Assembly: GCA_026874595.1 (NCBI GenBank)
Contig: CM049319.1
Coordinates: 15,589,601 to 15,653,600 of the forward strand
Length of the DNA: 64,000 bases
Direction: 5' to 3'
Origin: Sipunculus nudus
Lineage: Eukaryota > Annelida > Sipuncula > Golfingiida > Sipunculidae
The notes below the pieces were generated by a model. It was not told the DNA's origin and did not search any database. It worked only from the letters and a program-made list of their open reading frames with translations. Position 1 is the first letter of the stretch; the number at the start of each line of letters is the position of its first letter. Shown in pieces: positions 1 through 31,811 of this stretch. A program made the position numbers and the translations under genes.

Positions 1-1687
1 ACCTTTTAAAAATCAAATCTACCACTTCTTTCCATTGTTTACACCCACCGTACACATACCGTTTTATCCACATAACTTTCTGTGCATCTATCATACATTG
101 TACATTTATCATCTTCTGACCTCCATTGTCATAATATTCCATCAAAGTTCTTCGTTTTATCCACCCCTTTCTTTACCCTTTCCATATAAATTTGAATAAC
201 TCTCTTTCTATTTCTCTTATGTAATTTTTTGGTATGTCGATGACTGAAGCAATATATTGAAATTTTGAATAGCCAAGTGACTTTGATAATAAAATTCGTC
301 CACTCAAAGTCAAATCTCTGAGCCTCCTCATGATTTATTGATAAAGTAGCCAACAGACAAATCAATCAACAGCGGCAAGGACAACAAAGTTCAAAATAGA
401 TTCCAGTCTGACGATTTCATATAAATAGCCCCCAATCCGAGTCCGAACTTCATGTTATTTATGACGAAGCAATGGGGTTTCGATACTTACTCCTGCAGTC
501 ATAATAAGCAAAGACCATGCATATTTTATTTGAAAGAAAATATTATTTGAAGTGAAAAAGAATAAATATTTTTTCGAATATATGGCGAGTTGACTTAAAG
601 CTCGTTTTCAAATTAAATATTTATGCACAAGCAAAATGTCAAAGTCATTCCGAACCATTCCACGTTAATTGTGGGAGGGATGGTAATAAATCATGTCGAC
701 AGAAAAATGTTAGGGCCCTCTACCAATATGGAAAAATATCCGATTTCTTCTTTCAATAATCAAGAAAAACATGAACAGGATATCGGTCTGCTCACTTCTC
801 CCCCGGTTTCTTGGACCCTGGTTTTTCCTGGCCCTTGATCAAGTTAGTTTTATGTGACGGGGCTGTCATAACTGAAACCAATGCAAATACGGTAAGAGTT
901 AAACGCTTAGAATATGTATTTCTCTGATAAATAAATGATGATTGTGGTTTCAGACACAAAGACACCCCCCCCCCCACTGTCTGGATCCGCCCCTACTGTG
1001 GCCGCATTGGATGCCTCATAGGTCTGAAAGTTATGAATGCATTGTTCTAAAATGGACTGATCTTAACAAAATCACTGCAATGTCTCACAAGGCTATTGAG
1101 ATTTTAAAATATTTGCCTGCAGCTTTATTGTATTTCCGATGTGTTTTATATTTAATAGCGCACTGTGACTGGAGAGGGAATTTATAGAAGAACCATCACA
1201 GAGTTGAATTTGGTCACCAAATTTATTCAAAAAGAAATGCAATAAATGCAAGGAGTATACAAATGCACGTCATCATATACTGACTAGACTAAAACACCTC
1301 TACCCTCTCAAACAAATGCAAACATAAAGGTTCAAAACCTAATCTAACTGATCTCTTGGTCGGTCAGTCATCAACCTCTGGCTCCGGCTTTTCCCAATGG
1401 CCCACTTTTGTTTAGGCTTAAACGTGTAACAAATCTTCCACTTGTCATGGCAAGGATTTAGGTCATTAAGGACAGTAAGATGATAAAGCTGCTAATTTTT
1501 CAAGTGTGTTTATCTGCAAATTGTAGTTCTTCAGATATAGATTACTTATCTAATATCTCGGTAGTGAGGTTGACTTATCAATTAATATCAGAGTTTTATT
1601 CAACAAATCCTTCAGGTCATAAATATGCCATCACAAACTCATGTCGCCTTACAAACAAAAGCGCCATCTATTGATTCAACTTTGCAA
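1..1687. other. Intergenic, no gene seen
   Basis: AT-rich DNA in which all reading frames are short and none resembles a known protein or shows paired splice sites. An 11-nt C run lies at 965-975. I see no RNA gene here. Confidence 0.6.
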
Positions 1688-1766
1688 TAGTCAGACCTAG
1701 TCTCTCCAACAGACGCCAAGAGCGGTAGCGGCACCTGGCGTCTGTTGGAGAGACTATAGTCAGACC
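1688..1766. repeat. 59-bp perfect foldback flanked by 10-bp direct repeats
   Basis: The arms 1698-1718 and 1736-1756 are exact reverse complements (21 of 21 bp) around a 17-nt GC-rich loop. The 10-mer TAGTCAGACC sits immediately on both sides, at 1688-1697 and 1757-1766, as a target-site duplication would. The loop and right arm recur once, at 52811-52846, without the left arm. This fits a very small inverted-repeat transposon (inference). A structured regulatory element is the alternative. Confidence 0.65.
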
Positions 1767-4215
1767 CTTTTCGAACAGCAAACTGGCGCCATCTTGTGAA
1801 ATATATTTACACTAGAATGACAGTTGAATCTGGAGATGTTGTACATGTGGACATCCACGAATACGTGTTTTCATATGATGACTGTAAACTGTCATAACAA
1901 GCTCCTTTTTATTATGCTCTCAATGAAAACCATAAAAGGCTAAAGCACACACTCATCAGAAATTAAATGCAAAAAGATTAAAACTTGTTTGGCAGTGTGA
2001 TCTGAGACAATTATCATAAAATGCAGAAGCATAAAGTATTAGAACAAAACACATTAATAATAAAAATTAAGTTTTTAAAAGTTCTGAGACAAAGCTGTTT
2101 ATCTATAAAAAAAACTTTAAATTTTAAATAACATACAGATATAAGGTTTTAAGCTGACTGCAGTGAACAATCCTTAATTTAATTAGTTTTAATAAATAAC
2201 AGTGTGTAAGGATAAGTATTAAATAATAATCATAATTTCACTAACCATACATCAGCAATTAATTGTCCAAGAAAAACTCTAAAGTTATCAAAAAATCTGA
2301 AGCATACACAAACCTCAGAGAGAATTATATTTTATAATGATCATAATCCACCATCTACACCAAATACCAAACTATAATTTCATTAGACTGACAATTCCAA
2401 GCCCATGGATAAACCATCAACCAGTTATTGTTATTCTTTCATCCTCTACTGGTCTTTAATACAACTGGTCATTCATGTGCCAAACTGGCTTCTAATTAGC
2501 TTGAAAATAGACCTAGTTTAAATTTTTTGTGCAAGTGGTCATAAATGTGAAGCCATCAAAATGTTGGCATAAAATGATGTTCATAATTAAACATATCAGA
2601 AAACCACTACCTTGCACATTATTATAGTGGTACTCTAATTGTAATGGTGATATTTTTAAGTACCAATCAACACTAGCAATTCACTTATACCAGATTCTGA
2701 AATATTATGCTTCAAGGATACAGTTACAGACATAGCAACAGCAAATAGAATGTAATTCCAGGTGAGGTATCTTCCCATGTCATTAACAAATTCTGATGTT
2801 AAAAGCAGTTTATAAGGACCATTTTAGCATCCACAAAACATCATCATGATGTTGATAATGATTAGAGAGAATCAATTCATCATGATCATCACACTCATAA
2901 GCTGTTCATGAACTCCTGATCATTAAATGGCCATCTTATCCTTTGTGACCATGTCGGTTCTAACTATAATTGTGGAAAACCCTCCCCCTGTACAGTACTT
3001 ATCCTGAAAACAGTCATTAATACTGATAAAGATCTCAATCCTGCTTCCAAATTGCCTCTGTTGTACATTCCATGCTACAATTACTTTCACAGTTCTGGTT
3101 GGATGGCAGTATCTGAGCTTGTTTATAGAATTATATTATATAATCATTACTGCTGATGTCGTGAAACTGGCTTTTCTGGCACCTTTCACTTCTGATAGGA
3201 AGCTGCTATTTGCTACACTTTTGATTTTGGAAAGAACTGTCATATAACTCATCACTAGTTCTAATGGTATAAATATAAGACAGCAACTGAAAGGCTAAAC
3301 CAAGATTCTATATATGAATATATATCTAGATATAAAGTAAATCTTAGACAGAAAGTTTAATACTTTATGACTGATTATATGATCAGAGTCAATCATCTGA
3401 CCTTACAAATCCAATAGATGAGAATACAACTATGAAACCAAAACTGTTTCGTACTAAATATTCTAGTTCATATGTGCTCATTATATGGAGAAAGCAGCCT
3501 TCCCTGTCAAGCATAAGATTTAATGAAAGTACATATCATAATCTGCAAATGTGTAAAAACGGTCCTGTGCTGAGTATATATATGATACTACATATCAGAC
3601 ACATACATAAGTATGTCTGTTAAGGTAAAGCTAAATTATTAAGAATCAATATAGCTTTAACTGAATAAAAATAATATATATTCCACAAAGCTCACCAAAA
3701 TCTAGTTTTCTCACCCTGAAGTTTCTCAAGACTTGGGTTGGCCTAGCTCTCTTCCATTGGCTACTTTGGACCACAAATATTGTTATTTATGGTTAAGACC
3801 ACTTTTGCTTCTCTGAGCCATCTAGTATCCAAACTTTGATGGATTTAGATTTTTTAAAAATTATCTCTCAATTTAATTTACCTTGAAACTGAATCATATT
3901 TAAGCTCACAGTGATAATGGTTTGACTAATTCACAATCCACAAAAATGTATAGTAAGGAATTATTCAGGATTAATGTCAGACTCGCAAGTAATGTGTTTC
4001 ACTGAGTGAACATAAGATGGCGCTGTGATGCAAAAGCAGTTTAATTAATAATGATTTACTGTAATTAATAATGATGACAAAGTTTGAGGTGCCCCACAAC
4101 CATGTTTTAACCATCATTTTCAACCGATAGGCCAGACCATTATCCAGCATCTCAAATTAAGGATCATTAGGACATAAGGACATTCTGCACTTTGACTTGG
4201 TGTGTGACACACAAG

Positions 4216-4246
<31 letters not shown>

Positions 4247-5507
4247 ATGTAAAGGAAAAGTGCTGAAGAAATGTGTTTGCATATTGCACCCTCTAACCAA
4301 TGAGACAAAGGAACAAAAGTAGCCAAGTACAAAGTTACAAGGAAAGCCACTGGTGTATAAATTAAAATAAAACACTATCACATGGCTGATTAAAATAAGA
4401 CCGCATCAATTAATTGAATATCCAGTCAACAAATTTATTTTTAAGATCAAGTGATTAAGGCTAAATAATTATGTTGATGATTTTAAAGTGAGCTGACAAT
4501 AAATAATGTGCAGAGAGAATAGTGACGAATGACCCAAGAAACTGTTTGAAGATTTAGAAGACTTTAAACTGTTTTTATAATAAGCAATGAAAAAGGTTCA
4601 TAAAGTAATCTTGAAGAACGACATTTATGATTTAACCATCTTAACAAGTATTTAATAAAATATGTAGTAATTCCAATAGGAAATATCACATGCTAACAAA
4701 ATTCATTTCAGACTGCAACTTACAATAAAATCTAATGTATTTCATCACTAACAAATAGTGTTTTTGTAAATTATCCTATTATATCAAAAGACATGTCACT
4801 ATATCAATCTATTTAATTTGAATAAATAAATGTTATAAATTTGCAAACTGTTTTGCTATATGCTTTTATCTTAGAGCAGATATTATTATATTTAAAAGGA
4901 CACCTTTATATTATTTATGAGGGTTTAGTTCAACCTTTACATGATTAATCACCATGCTGACCATTATGAACCCAAGTTTTCCATGGTGACCAAGTTATGA
5001 TGTCATAAGGGTTCCCAGGGTACCTTGCTTAAGGTGGCCAAAGTCATCTTCATGTAGCACATTACAGTGTCTAATGAACACCAATGACAGCTCAGGAATA
5101 TACCCCTTGTTTGTTTTACACCTAACAGGTATGTAAATACCTTTGGTAAACAAAACCAAGTGAGTCTCTGTTTTCATTTCTGCAGTCTGGATCCAGATAA
5201 AAGTCATGGAGATTAAACAATATGACTTTTCTCCTTTGTAATTCTGAGTTATTAGTTTTTCTCTAGATCAAACCTACTATATTTGCAATACCATCACATT
5301 AGAACTATTTCTTGCAATACCATTATATTAACAGATTCCGCATCCATATTTCTGTACCTTCTGAAAATCTGAACTGTTCTGTTAAGCTAAATCTTCAGAT
5401 GTACTGCACTTTTTATCTGACTTGTATACATTTCATTCTGGTGAAATGACTCTGCAAGCTTAAAGCATGTGGTCAGGAAATCTGAAAATTTAACAGTGGG
5501 TCAACAT
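1767..5507. other. Intergenic, no gene seen
   Basis: AT-rich sequence with stops in every frame and no recognisable exon. It could in part be downstream sequence of the minus-strand gamma-subunit gene, but I find no transcript end. A (CA)n microsatellite lies at about 4214-4238. Confidence 0.5.
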
Positions 5508-5755
5508 CAAAATTACTATATTTGGTGCTGCAGTCTACCTAAATTACTATATATGGTGCTGCAGTCTGTCTAAACCACCATATACAGTGCAGAATTATAC
5601 AGATCAGTTCCAATATAACCCTATATGATACTGCATTCTATCAATATCGAAATCACCATATATGGTGCAGAATTCAACAAATCTGTATTGAAATCACCAC
5701 ATATGGTGCAAAATTATACAGATTTGTACCAAAATCACCATATATGGTGCTGCAT
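5508..5755. repeat. Degenerate ~41-bp tandem repeat
   Basis: Six to seven diverged units share the core CCATATATGGTGC followed by an AGAATTATACAGAT-like stretch. Cores near 5658, 5699 and 5740 are spaced exactly 41 bp apart; earlier units are more diverged. Each core contains the self-complementary hexamer CATATG or the sequence CCATATATGG. No coding potential. Confidence 0.7.
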
Positions 5756-6636
5756 TCTTTATCAATGCAGATAACAGCAGAAACAATCACATTTCATACA
5801 AGATCCATCAGTATCTGTATCTATATTAATATCTGTTTACAAGTGCTAGCACAACTTACAATGTACGATAAAGTCAGTCAGCTTGGCCTATATTACACAT
5901 GTACATACTTAACATATCTCCATCTATACCCCAGGTGACAATTCATTATGAATTTCCTATATGTCACATAGAATGAGTGAGCACAAACAATAATTGCTGC
6001 ATAGTGATTATCTTTCATGATATAGAACAATGATTGACAGTTAACATATAATTGATCCTAAAGCCTCAGGGAAGCTACTGTGGTCTTGAATGGGTGACCA
6101 TGAAATATTAGTAATAGATATTGGCGATGAGGATTACTGGATACACAGCAATAAATATAGACAAATGCAGATATTTTGTTCCCTAGGAGTTAACTGTCTT
6201 TGTGTCTTCGTGTTTCTCAGTATTTCAATGGAGCTTGTAAAATCATCCTAATTCATCCTGAAATAAAGAAATTTGTACATCAGGTAAACTGTTTTATCAT
6301 CATGATAAGTTTCAGGTGGCATTACAGCTTAAATATTGATAAAATTGGGGTTGGCAAAACAAATATGAGGACTCATTATACTTTCACTTAATTATTCATA
6401 TATAGTATATTATATTATTTACTATGTCATTAACAAACAGCAAAAATACAGCATACATGAAGTTTTTAAATTAAATTATGGTCATAATCATGAACAAGAA
6501 AGCATTCTGATTCAATTTTAAAAAGAACACATCAAACTTCCACAAGACATAAACACTGACAAAATACATTAAATGAATTATTCAAAAAAATTGTTTGGAA
6601 ATGGCAGTTGAATTTAAAGGAAATTTCAAGGTCTTG
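5756..6636. other. Intergenic, no gene seen
   Basis: AT-rich, non-coding in appearance. No recognised repeat or exon. It lies on the downstream side of the minus-strand gamma-subunit gene and may include its distal 3' region. Confidence 0.4.
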
Positions 6637-7531
6637 CAGGTGTTGGGCACTGTCCACTACAACATGAATCGACACTTAGAATATTGTTGGGCACTGTCTG
6701 ATAACAACACAGGTGACATAGTGATTTTGGGCACCTGTCTTGGCTACCATATAGGCAACACTTACAGTGGTGTTGGGCACCTGTCTGACTACAACATAGG
6801 TAACAGAGAGGTAGCCCCCCCCCCCCCCATCTGATTTCAACAGAAGGTGACATTCACAGTGGTGTTGGACACCTGTCTTGATTATAACATGTAGGGACAC
6901 TCACAGTGGTGTTGGACACCTGTCTTGATTATAACATGTGGGGACACTCGCAGTGGTGTTGGACACCTGTCTTGATTATAACATGTAGGGACACTCACAG
7001 TGGTGTTGGACACCTGTCTTGATTATAACATGTGGGGACATTCACAGTGGTGTTGGACACCTGTCTTGATTATAACATGTAGGGACACTCAGTGGTGTTG
7101 GACACCTGTCTTGACTAAAAGATGAGGTGACACTCACAATGGTGTTGGACACCTGTCTTGATTATAACATGTGGGGACACTTACAGTGGTGTTGGACACC
7201 TGTCTTGATTATAACATATGGGGACACTTACAGTGGTGTTGGACACCTGTCTTGATTATAACATGTAGGGACACTTACAGTGGTGTTGGGCACTTGCCTT
7301 AACTAAAAGACGAGGTGACACTTACAGTGGTGTTTGGCACTTGCCTCAACTAAAAGATGAGGTGACACTTACAGTGGTGTTGGGCACTTGTCTGACTACA
7401 ACATGTGGTGACACTTAAAGTGGTGTTGGGCACTTGTCTGATTACATCACATGCTGACACTTACAGGGGTGATGGGCATTTGTCTGACTACATCACATGG
7501 TGACACTTACAGTGGTATTGGGCACTTGTCT
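6637..7531. repeat. 47-bp minisatellite abutting the gamma-subunit stop codon
   Basis: About 19 units with the core GGTGTTGGACACCTGTCTTGA, then a TATAACATGTGGGGACAC-like stretch; neighbouring cores near 6859, 6906, 6953, 7000 and 7047 are 47 bp apart. The units toward 7530 use the variant TTGGGCACTTGTCTGACTAC. Unit homology continues to the TAG stop codon of the minus-strand gene at 7534-7536, so the array is probably 3' UTR sequence of that gene. Read on the minus strand, most units contain GTAAGTG or GTGAGTG. Confidence 0.85.
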
Positions 7532-7533
7532 GA

Positions 7534-7639
7534 CTACAAGATGGTGCAGCTCTTCTGGTCCCTGAAGGGGTTGTCAGACTGGATCAGTCCAACTACCAGG
7601 TAGTCACTTGCAGCATTCTCATTCATGTAGCTCACAAGA
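7534..7639 (-). CDS. Gamma subunit coding exon 2 with CAAX box
   Basis: 106 nt after a pyrimidine-rich acceptor ending TTATTCAG. It encodes LVSYMNENAASDYLVVGLIQ, then SDNPFRDQKSCTIL and a TAG stop. The stop codon and the bases around it resemble the adjoining minisatellite unit. Confidence 0.93.
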
Positions 7640-8475
7640 CTGAATAAAATAAGAAATGTAATTGTACTTCCCCTTTTCAACTAGGATATATCATAGTTAA
7701 TTTACTTTATGTTTTTATCATAAAGAGATACCACTTGAAATCACATTTGATGTATAATAACACTAGTTAAGATGACCAATACAGTTTTACACATTTTCTA
7801 CTATATACCACCATATAACCATTTTCATAAATGTATTAAAGTACCTATATAAGTAGGTTAACTGAAAGCAACTGGTTATAACATAACCACTGAAATCTAT
7901 ACTAAAAAAAAACAAAATGTTTTAATATTATTAATGTCAATAATGATTTAAAAATACAGAAGAACTAAGATCTAAAACTAAACTGAAACATTTTAATAAA
8001 ATTAAATAAAAACATAATAAAACCAATTTAATATATTCCCCTCTAGCCCCCTCACCCCACCCCCTAGATCAACACCTGAACCATTGCTTACTCCACTCTT
8101 ATCAGGAGTTGTGACTCAGCTTCCAGGAATGTTTACAACATTGTCCAAAGAGCGATATATGTTGTATATTAAAAATAAAAAGAATTAATGCGGACAAAAA
8201 TACTTAAATACATAGATGGTTGACAACACTGCAGGTCACATGGCGTATAATTTTGTATGGCCATCGTGCTGGTATCTATAACCAGGTCTCTGACATACAT
8301 ACAATACGATGTAAGCTAGCAGATATAGGTCTGAGTGATAAACTATTAATGGGGCATCATCAACATAGAAAACCACATACTCATCCACGGCCTGAGAGAC
8401 TGTGATTCGCTTGATGTTTGCCTCCTGTCGCAGCTGCTCGACGTGTTTCTGTAAGGCTTGTGTTTGGCTAGACAT
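7534..8475 (-). CDS. Heterotrimeric G protein gamma subunit (two coding exons)
   Basis: The joined exons 8475-8381 and 7639-7534 give 66 residues, the usual length for this family (about 65-75). The gamma subunit forms an obligate coiled-coil dimer with G beta, and the pair anchors to membranes and signals downstream of GPCRs. Visible hallmarks are the N-terminal helix with VEQLRQEANIKRITVSQAV, the NPF motif in SDNPFRDQKS, and a C-terminal CTIL CAAX box, whose final Leu predicts geranylgeranylation of the Cys. The intron splits an Asp codon (GA/T) with donor GTATGT and acceptor TTATTCAG, matching the family's usual junction before the DL segment. The start ATG at 8475-8473 begins the conserved helix. 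An acceptor-like site at 8593-8594 upstream suggests a 5' UTR intron. It most resembles the GNG5/GNG12 and invertebrate G-gamma-1 group; the exact subtype is not assigned. Confidence 0.93.
8381..8475 (-). CDS. Gamma subunit coding exon 1
   Basis: 95 nt: 31 codons starting MSSQTQALQK plus two bases of a split Asp codon. The donor is GA/GTATGT. It encodes the coiled-coil helix that pairs with G beta. Confidence 0.92.
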
Positions 8476-8810
8476 ATTGAGGAATATTGTGACAGACAAA
8501 CCAAGAAAATTCTCCTCAACAAGACGGCAGATCTCTCTGTTAATTGATACTTCCCAGCAGCCCAGAAAACTCACAACGAGGCTGGGCCGCACCTGCAAAA
8601 ACAGAAATTTAATTCTGCAAGCGGAAATCGTTTCCGGACAACTATTATAACCCTGCCTAACCGTAATTAATTTCCATATCTTTAAAAAGCCTTAAATATA
8701 TCTTCCAACTTATTTAGAGAAAGGATGTATTAGTCCTGTAAACATCATGGATTTACATAAATTAATTATCCACATAATATTTATTATGATCTTTACGGTA
8801 ATAATCAAAG
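8476..8810. promoter_or_regulatory. Head-to-head spacer, candidate bidirectional promoter
   Basis: 335 bp separate the start codons of the minus-strand gamma subunit and plus-strand TYW2. There is no TATA box at a useful distance from either start. A likely 3' splice site for a gamma-subunit 5' UTR intron (TTTTTGCAG on the minus strand, exon beginning at 8592) means that gene's transcription start may lie further up, even overlapping TYW2 exon 1. The promoter role is inferred from geometry alone. Confidence 0.5.
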
Positions 8811-28490
<19,680 letters not shown>

Positions 28491-28633
28491 TGTATTCCTG
28501 ATAATTCATGATTTTTTAAGGCTGAATGAAGAAGGAAAATTCTTATTTTTATATAACAGGCTCATCATTTCCTATGAATCTTGAGTGGCAGATTTACCTT
28601 GACTCATCTTAAAATATATTCATTTTGTAAAAT

Positions 28634-28639
28634 AATAAA
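28634..28639 (+). promoter_or_regulatory. TYW2 polyadenylation signal candidate
   Basis: AATAAA 144 nt after the TYW2 stop codon, the first canonical signal downstream. Confidence 0.6.
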
Positions 28640-31600
28640 ATTCATTTGACAAACTAGTTCTGTTCTTTTCTTTCTAATGTTCTTTATTTTTTTAGACTGT
28701 AAAAGCATGAGTGTGTTATCCTATTGCATAGGGCTTCTTTGTATAATAATGACTGAAAATAAAAAAAAATGGATCTTAGATGAAAGTTGGTGCTTAGATG
28801 ATCAATATAACTACATAATTAATTCAGACAATGAAATGGACCCATCAGTATTTATTGTTACTTACTTCGACACCAGAGGGCGCTATTTTTCCTGGTTGCT
28901 GCGCCTCCGTTGGGCCCTGCCCCTCTCTCATTTTGCCAGTTGTCAACTGGTCCGGCCTCACAAATTAATTAACACTTTATGAAGTTCTTGCATATAGTTT
29001 TAATGTAAACAATTACCGTTTTTATCTGAAAGGCAAATTATTGATAACTATACATCATCTGAATCACGTAAAATATACGTGAACACAAATTTTCCGCGAC
29101 CGTGTTTGGCAAAGAGGCGAAATTGAAGTCGGGTTTCCCATAAGTGATAGTGTGACTCGGACCATCACCATTAAGCTACCCTATTATAAATTACAGAAAT
29201 AGATAAATGTGAACGCAATTTTCGTCGTATTTCTAGAATGAAACGTGGCAAATGGAGCAATGACAACACCCAAACTAACACTAATCAACTTAATTATGAC
29301 ATAAAAAGCAGTGCCATATAATAAAATTTAAGATATTAAAACATGAAACTTGGGGGGAAAAGTCAATGTGTATGAATCCCGGTCAAAATAACAAAAAAGC
29401 AAACAATACTCTTTTCATAAGGAAAAGAAAAGGGTCTACATAAAAAATGTATTTGTTACTGGGATCCCTTGGTTGTAGGGCAAAAACGCAAATAAAATAA
29501 TAAATGTACGAAAATAGAATGACTCTGAATGAAGATGATTTTTGCTTTATCGAGCAGCTACAGGTTGCTGTAGTCTTCGACTTCAGACCTGCACGCTCCT
29601 TAAGCGTAATTTTGATTGAGCCGACAGACGAGACGCCACGCAAGCCAAACAGGAAACCGCGAGAGGCTGCCACCGTTTTGTCCGTACCGGTGACCGGAAG
29701 AAGCTACAGCATCCATAACCCCAAGGCAGGATACACAAAAATATAATGTAGTTTCTAATTTTACACAAGGAGTAACACGGGAATCAGTTGATAGAAGTCC
29801 GGCTCTGGCCATCTACTCTTCTTACTTATTAAGGACGTAAAACGTGTGAGGTTATAAGTTTGGGATATACATGTACTTCTAAAGTCAGACTTCAAAAAGT
29901 TTAATACTCTTTTGAATCGTAGAATATTTTGGTTATACATGTATCAGTGAGGCTACCTTGGAAAAAAGGTTTTTTTCTCCACTTTTTCGTATCAGATAAC
30001 ATCAGTTTTTAACATTTTACTAGCATCAGGTATCACAGTTTTTTCGGGTAATAAAATCTCCAGACATTTGTTTTCAGTAGATTTGTTATGAAGCATTTTA
30101 AACTCAACTGTCAGCGTACGCCATTCTGCGGGGTCCATCGTGGTCTGTCGTCTCCATGTCGTCTGTCTGTTAACAGATTCTCGCAAGCAACATTCGCTTA
30201 ACAGAATCTCACACAATGTGGTACATTCACTTGTTTAGGACGGACCAATTGAGCAGCAAAACAAAATTGTTGGAGCCATTGGTATATAATATATATGTGT
30301 TCGCTTACATATGTTTGTGGGGTTTTTTTTCGCATCAACAAAATTGTACTTTTCTATCATTGTGATTCATGAAGTCATGGTGTGACCAACAAAAGAATAA
30401 AAGAATATAAAATTTAAATTAAAAAAATCAGCCAAACCAATTTAATCAGAACTGAAGCGGATATGCTTAAATGTATTGAACTTGTGTTTATACAGGTAAA
30501 AGTGTTTTCTTTATTTAATTTAGTGGGGCCATCATTAGTTTGATGTCCGTTCTTGTTCATTTTTTTTTCACTTTGAAAATTACCCCTTTCCTTACATTTT
30601 GGTCTATTAAATGATAATGGTAGAACTTAAGCTCCAAAATGGGGGAATGTGCATTATCCCCATGCACACAAAAATGCCCCTGAAAATAATCGGCCCTGCT
30701 AATTAAAAAACAATCTCGAATACTTTGCTTAAATGAACTGGATTTTTACTCATATCTTTAAAATACAGACACAATTGATAGCTATCCTCTGCAATCACTT
30801 TCTAGGTTTTCACTATAAATGTGCAATAAACAGACACACTTTCACACAAACACAGGTATATGTTATTGGTTCAGTATGGTGGCGCCATCTTTATTCTTGA
30901 CGATTTTATGTGCATTTGTGTGTTTTTAGCTTTTGAAATTTTCACCTTTATGAGTACTATGGTCAGCTATGAGATCGTCGTCTACCTGGCGCATAAATAA
31001 AAGAATATACATCATTGCCACATATTAGCCTGTCATCACGCAAAACTGGAAGTAAATTTGTTTTACCATTCGTTAACAAAGAACTGCCGTGGACACTTCA
31101 GTTCAACAGCACATTACAGCTTTCCTCTTCCTCTGCAATGGCCTAATTCAAGTTTACATATTTTGGCATTATATACATATAACTTGTAGTAGTTTTGGTT
31201 CATTTGGTGGTCCGTAGACGTACACACTGTTTAAATTTTTTAGGTGGTTTATTTATTTTTATTTTTAGCACTTTAAAGGTCAGAATTGAAAGTGTATGTT
31301 GTGTATTCCTGCATGTCATAAAGCATATTGTAAGGAAACTGGTTCTGCCAATTTTTTAAAATATTTGCAAATTGTTGCATTTATGAAATTTCTCGATTTT
31401 TTTTAAATTGTTTAAGTCTTGGGCAAATCAAAATTTATCAGGATCGATCTGTTAATGTGGTAAAATATTATGCATTCTTGGCGTTAGGACGCACGTGACA
31501 TCGGCTGGGTTCGTTCGGGCGGGTTTTTCATAGGCCTCATTCACCTGGTAGTTGGTGCTACGATAGGACCTTTGCGAAATATTCCAAATAAAGTCATATC

Positions 31601-31746
31601 ATCCGGATTTATGGGGAAATGTGGAAGATGACCATCTTAGGACACATTAGGCATCGTTCCCGACGGTTCAACCCAAAAGCATTTCCGAGGCTTGACCACA
31701 GAGGAGTTTCGTGACGTTTTTGCGCAACCTTCAGTTATGACATAGA

Positions 31747-31747
<1 letters not shown>
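28640..31747. other. Intergenic, no confirmed gene
   Basis: No recognisable exon. A CTCF-like motif lies at 28870-28885. The stretch 29590-29700 has higher GC and CpG. On the minus strand, 30141 down to 29992 reads MDPAEWRTLTVEFKMLHNKS onward with protein-like composition, but I find no family or splice partner. Confidence 0.4.
28870..28885 (+). promoter_or_regulatory. CTCF-like motif
   Basis: ACACCAGAGGGCGCTA matches the vertebrate CTCF core pattern CCASYAGRGGGCRS well. It lies about 380 bp downstream of the TYW2 stop codon. Binding in this organism is unproven. Confidence 0.35.

Positions 31748-31806
<59 letters not shown>
31748..31806. repeat. (TA)n microsatellite
   Basis: About 29 TA units in intergenic DNA. 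Confidence 0.97.

Positions 31807-31811
<5 letters not shown>

Noticed and set aside
28677-28982. 101-residue plus-strand frame downstream of TYW2
   Set aside because: No family resemblance, no splice partner, and composition typical of AT-rich chance frames.
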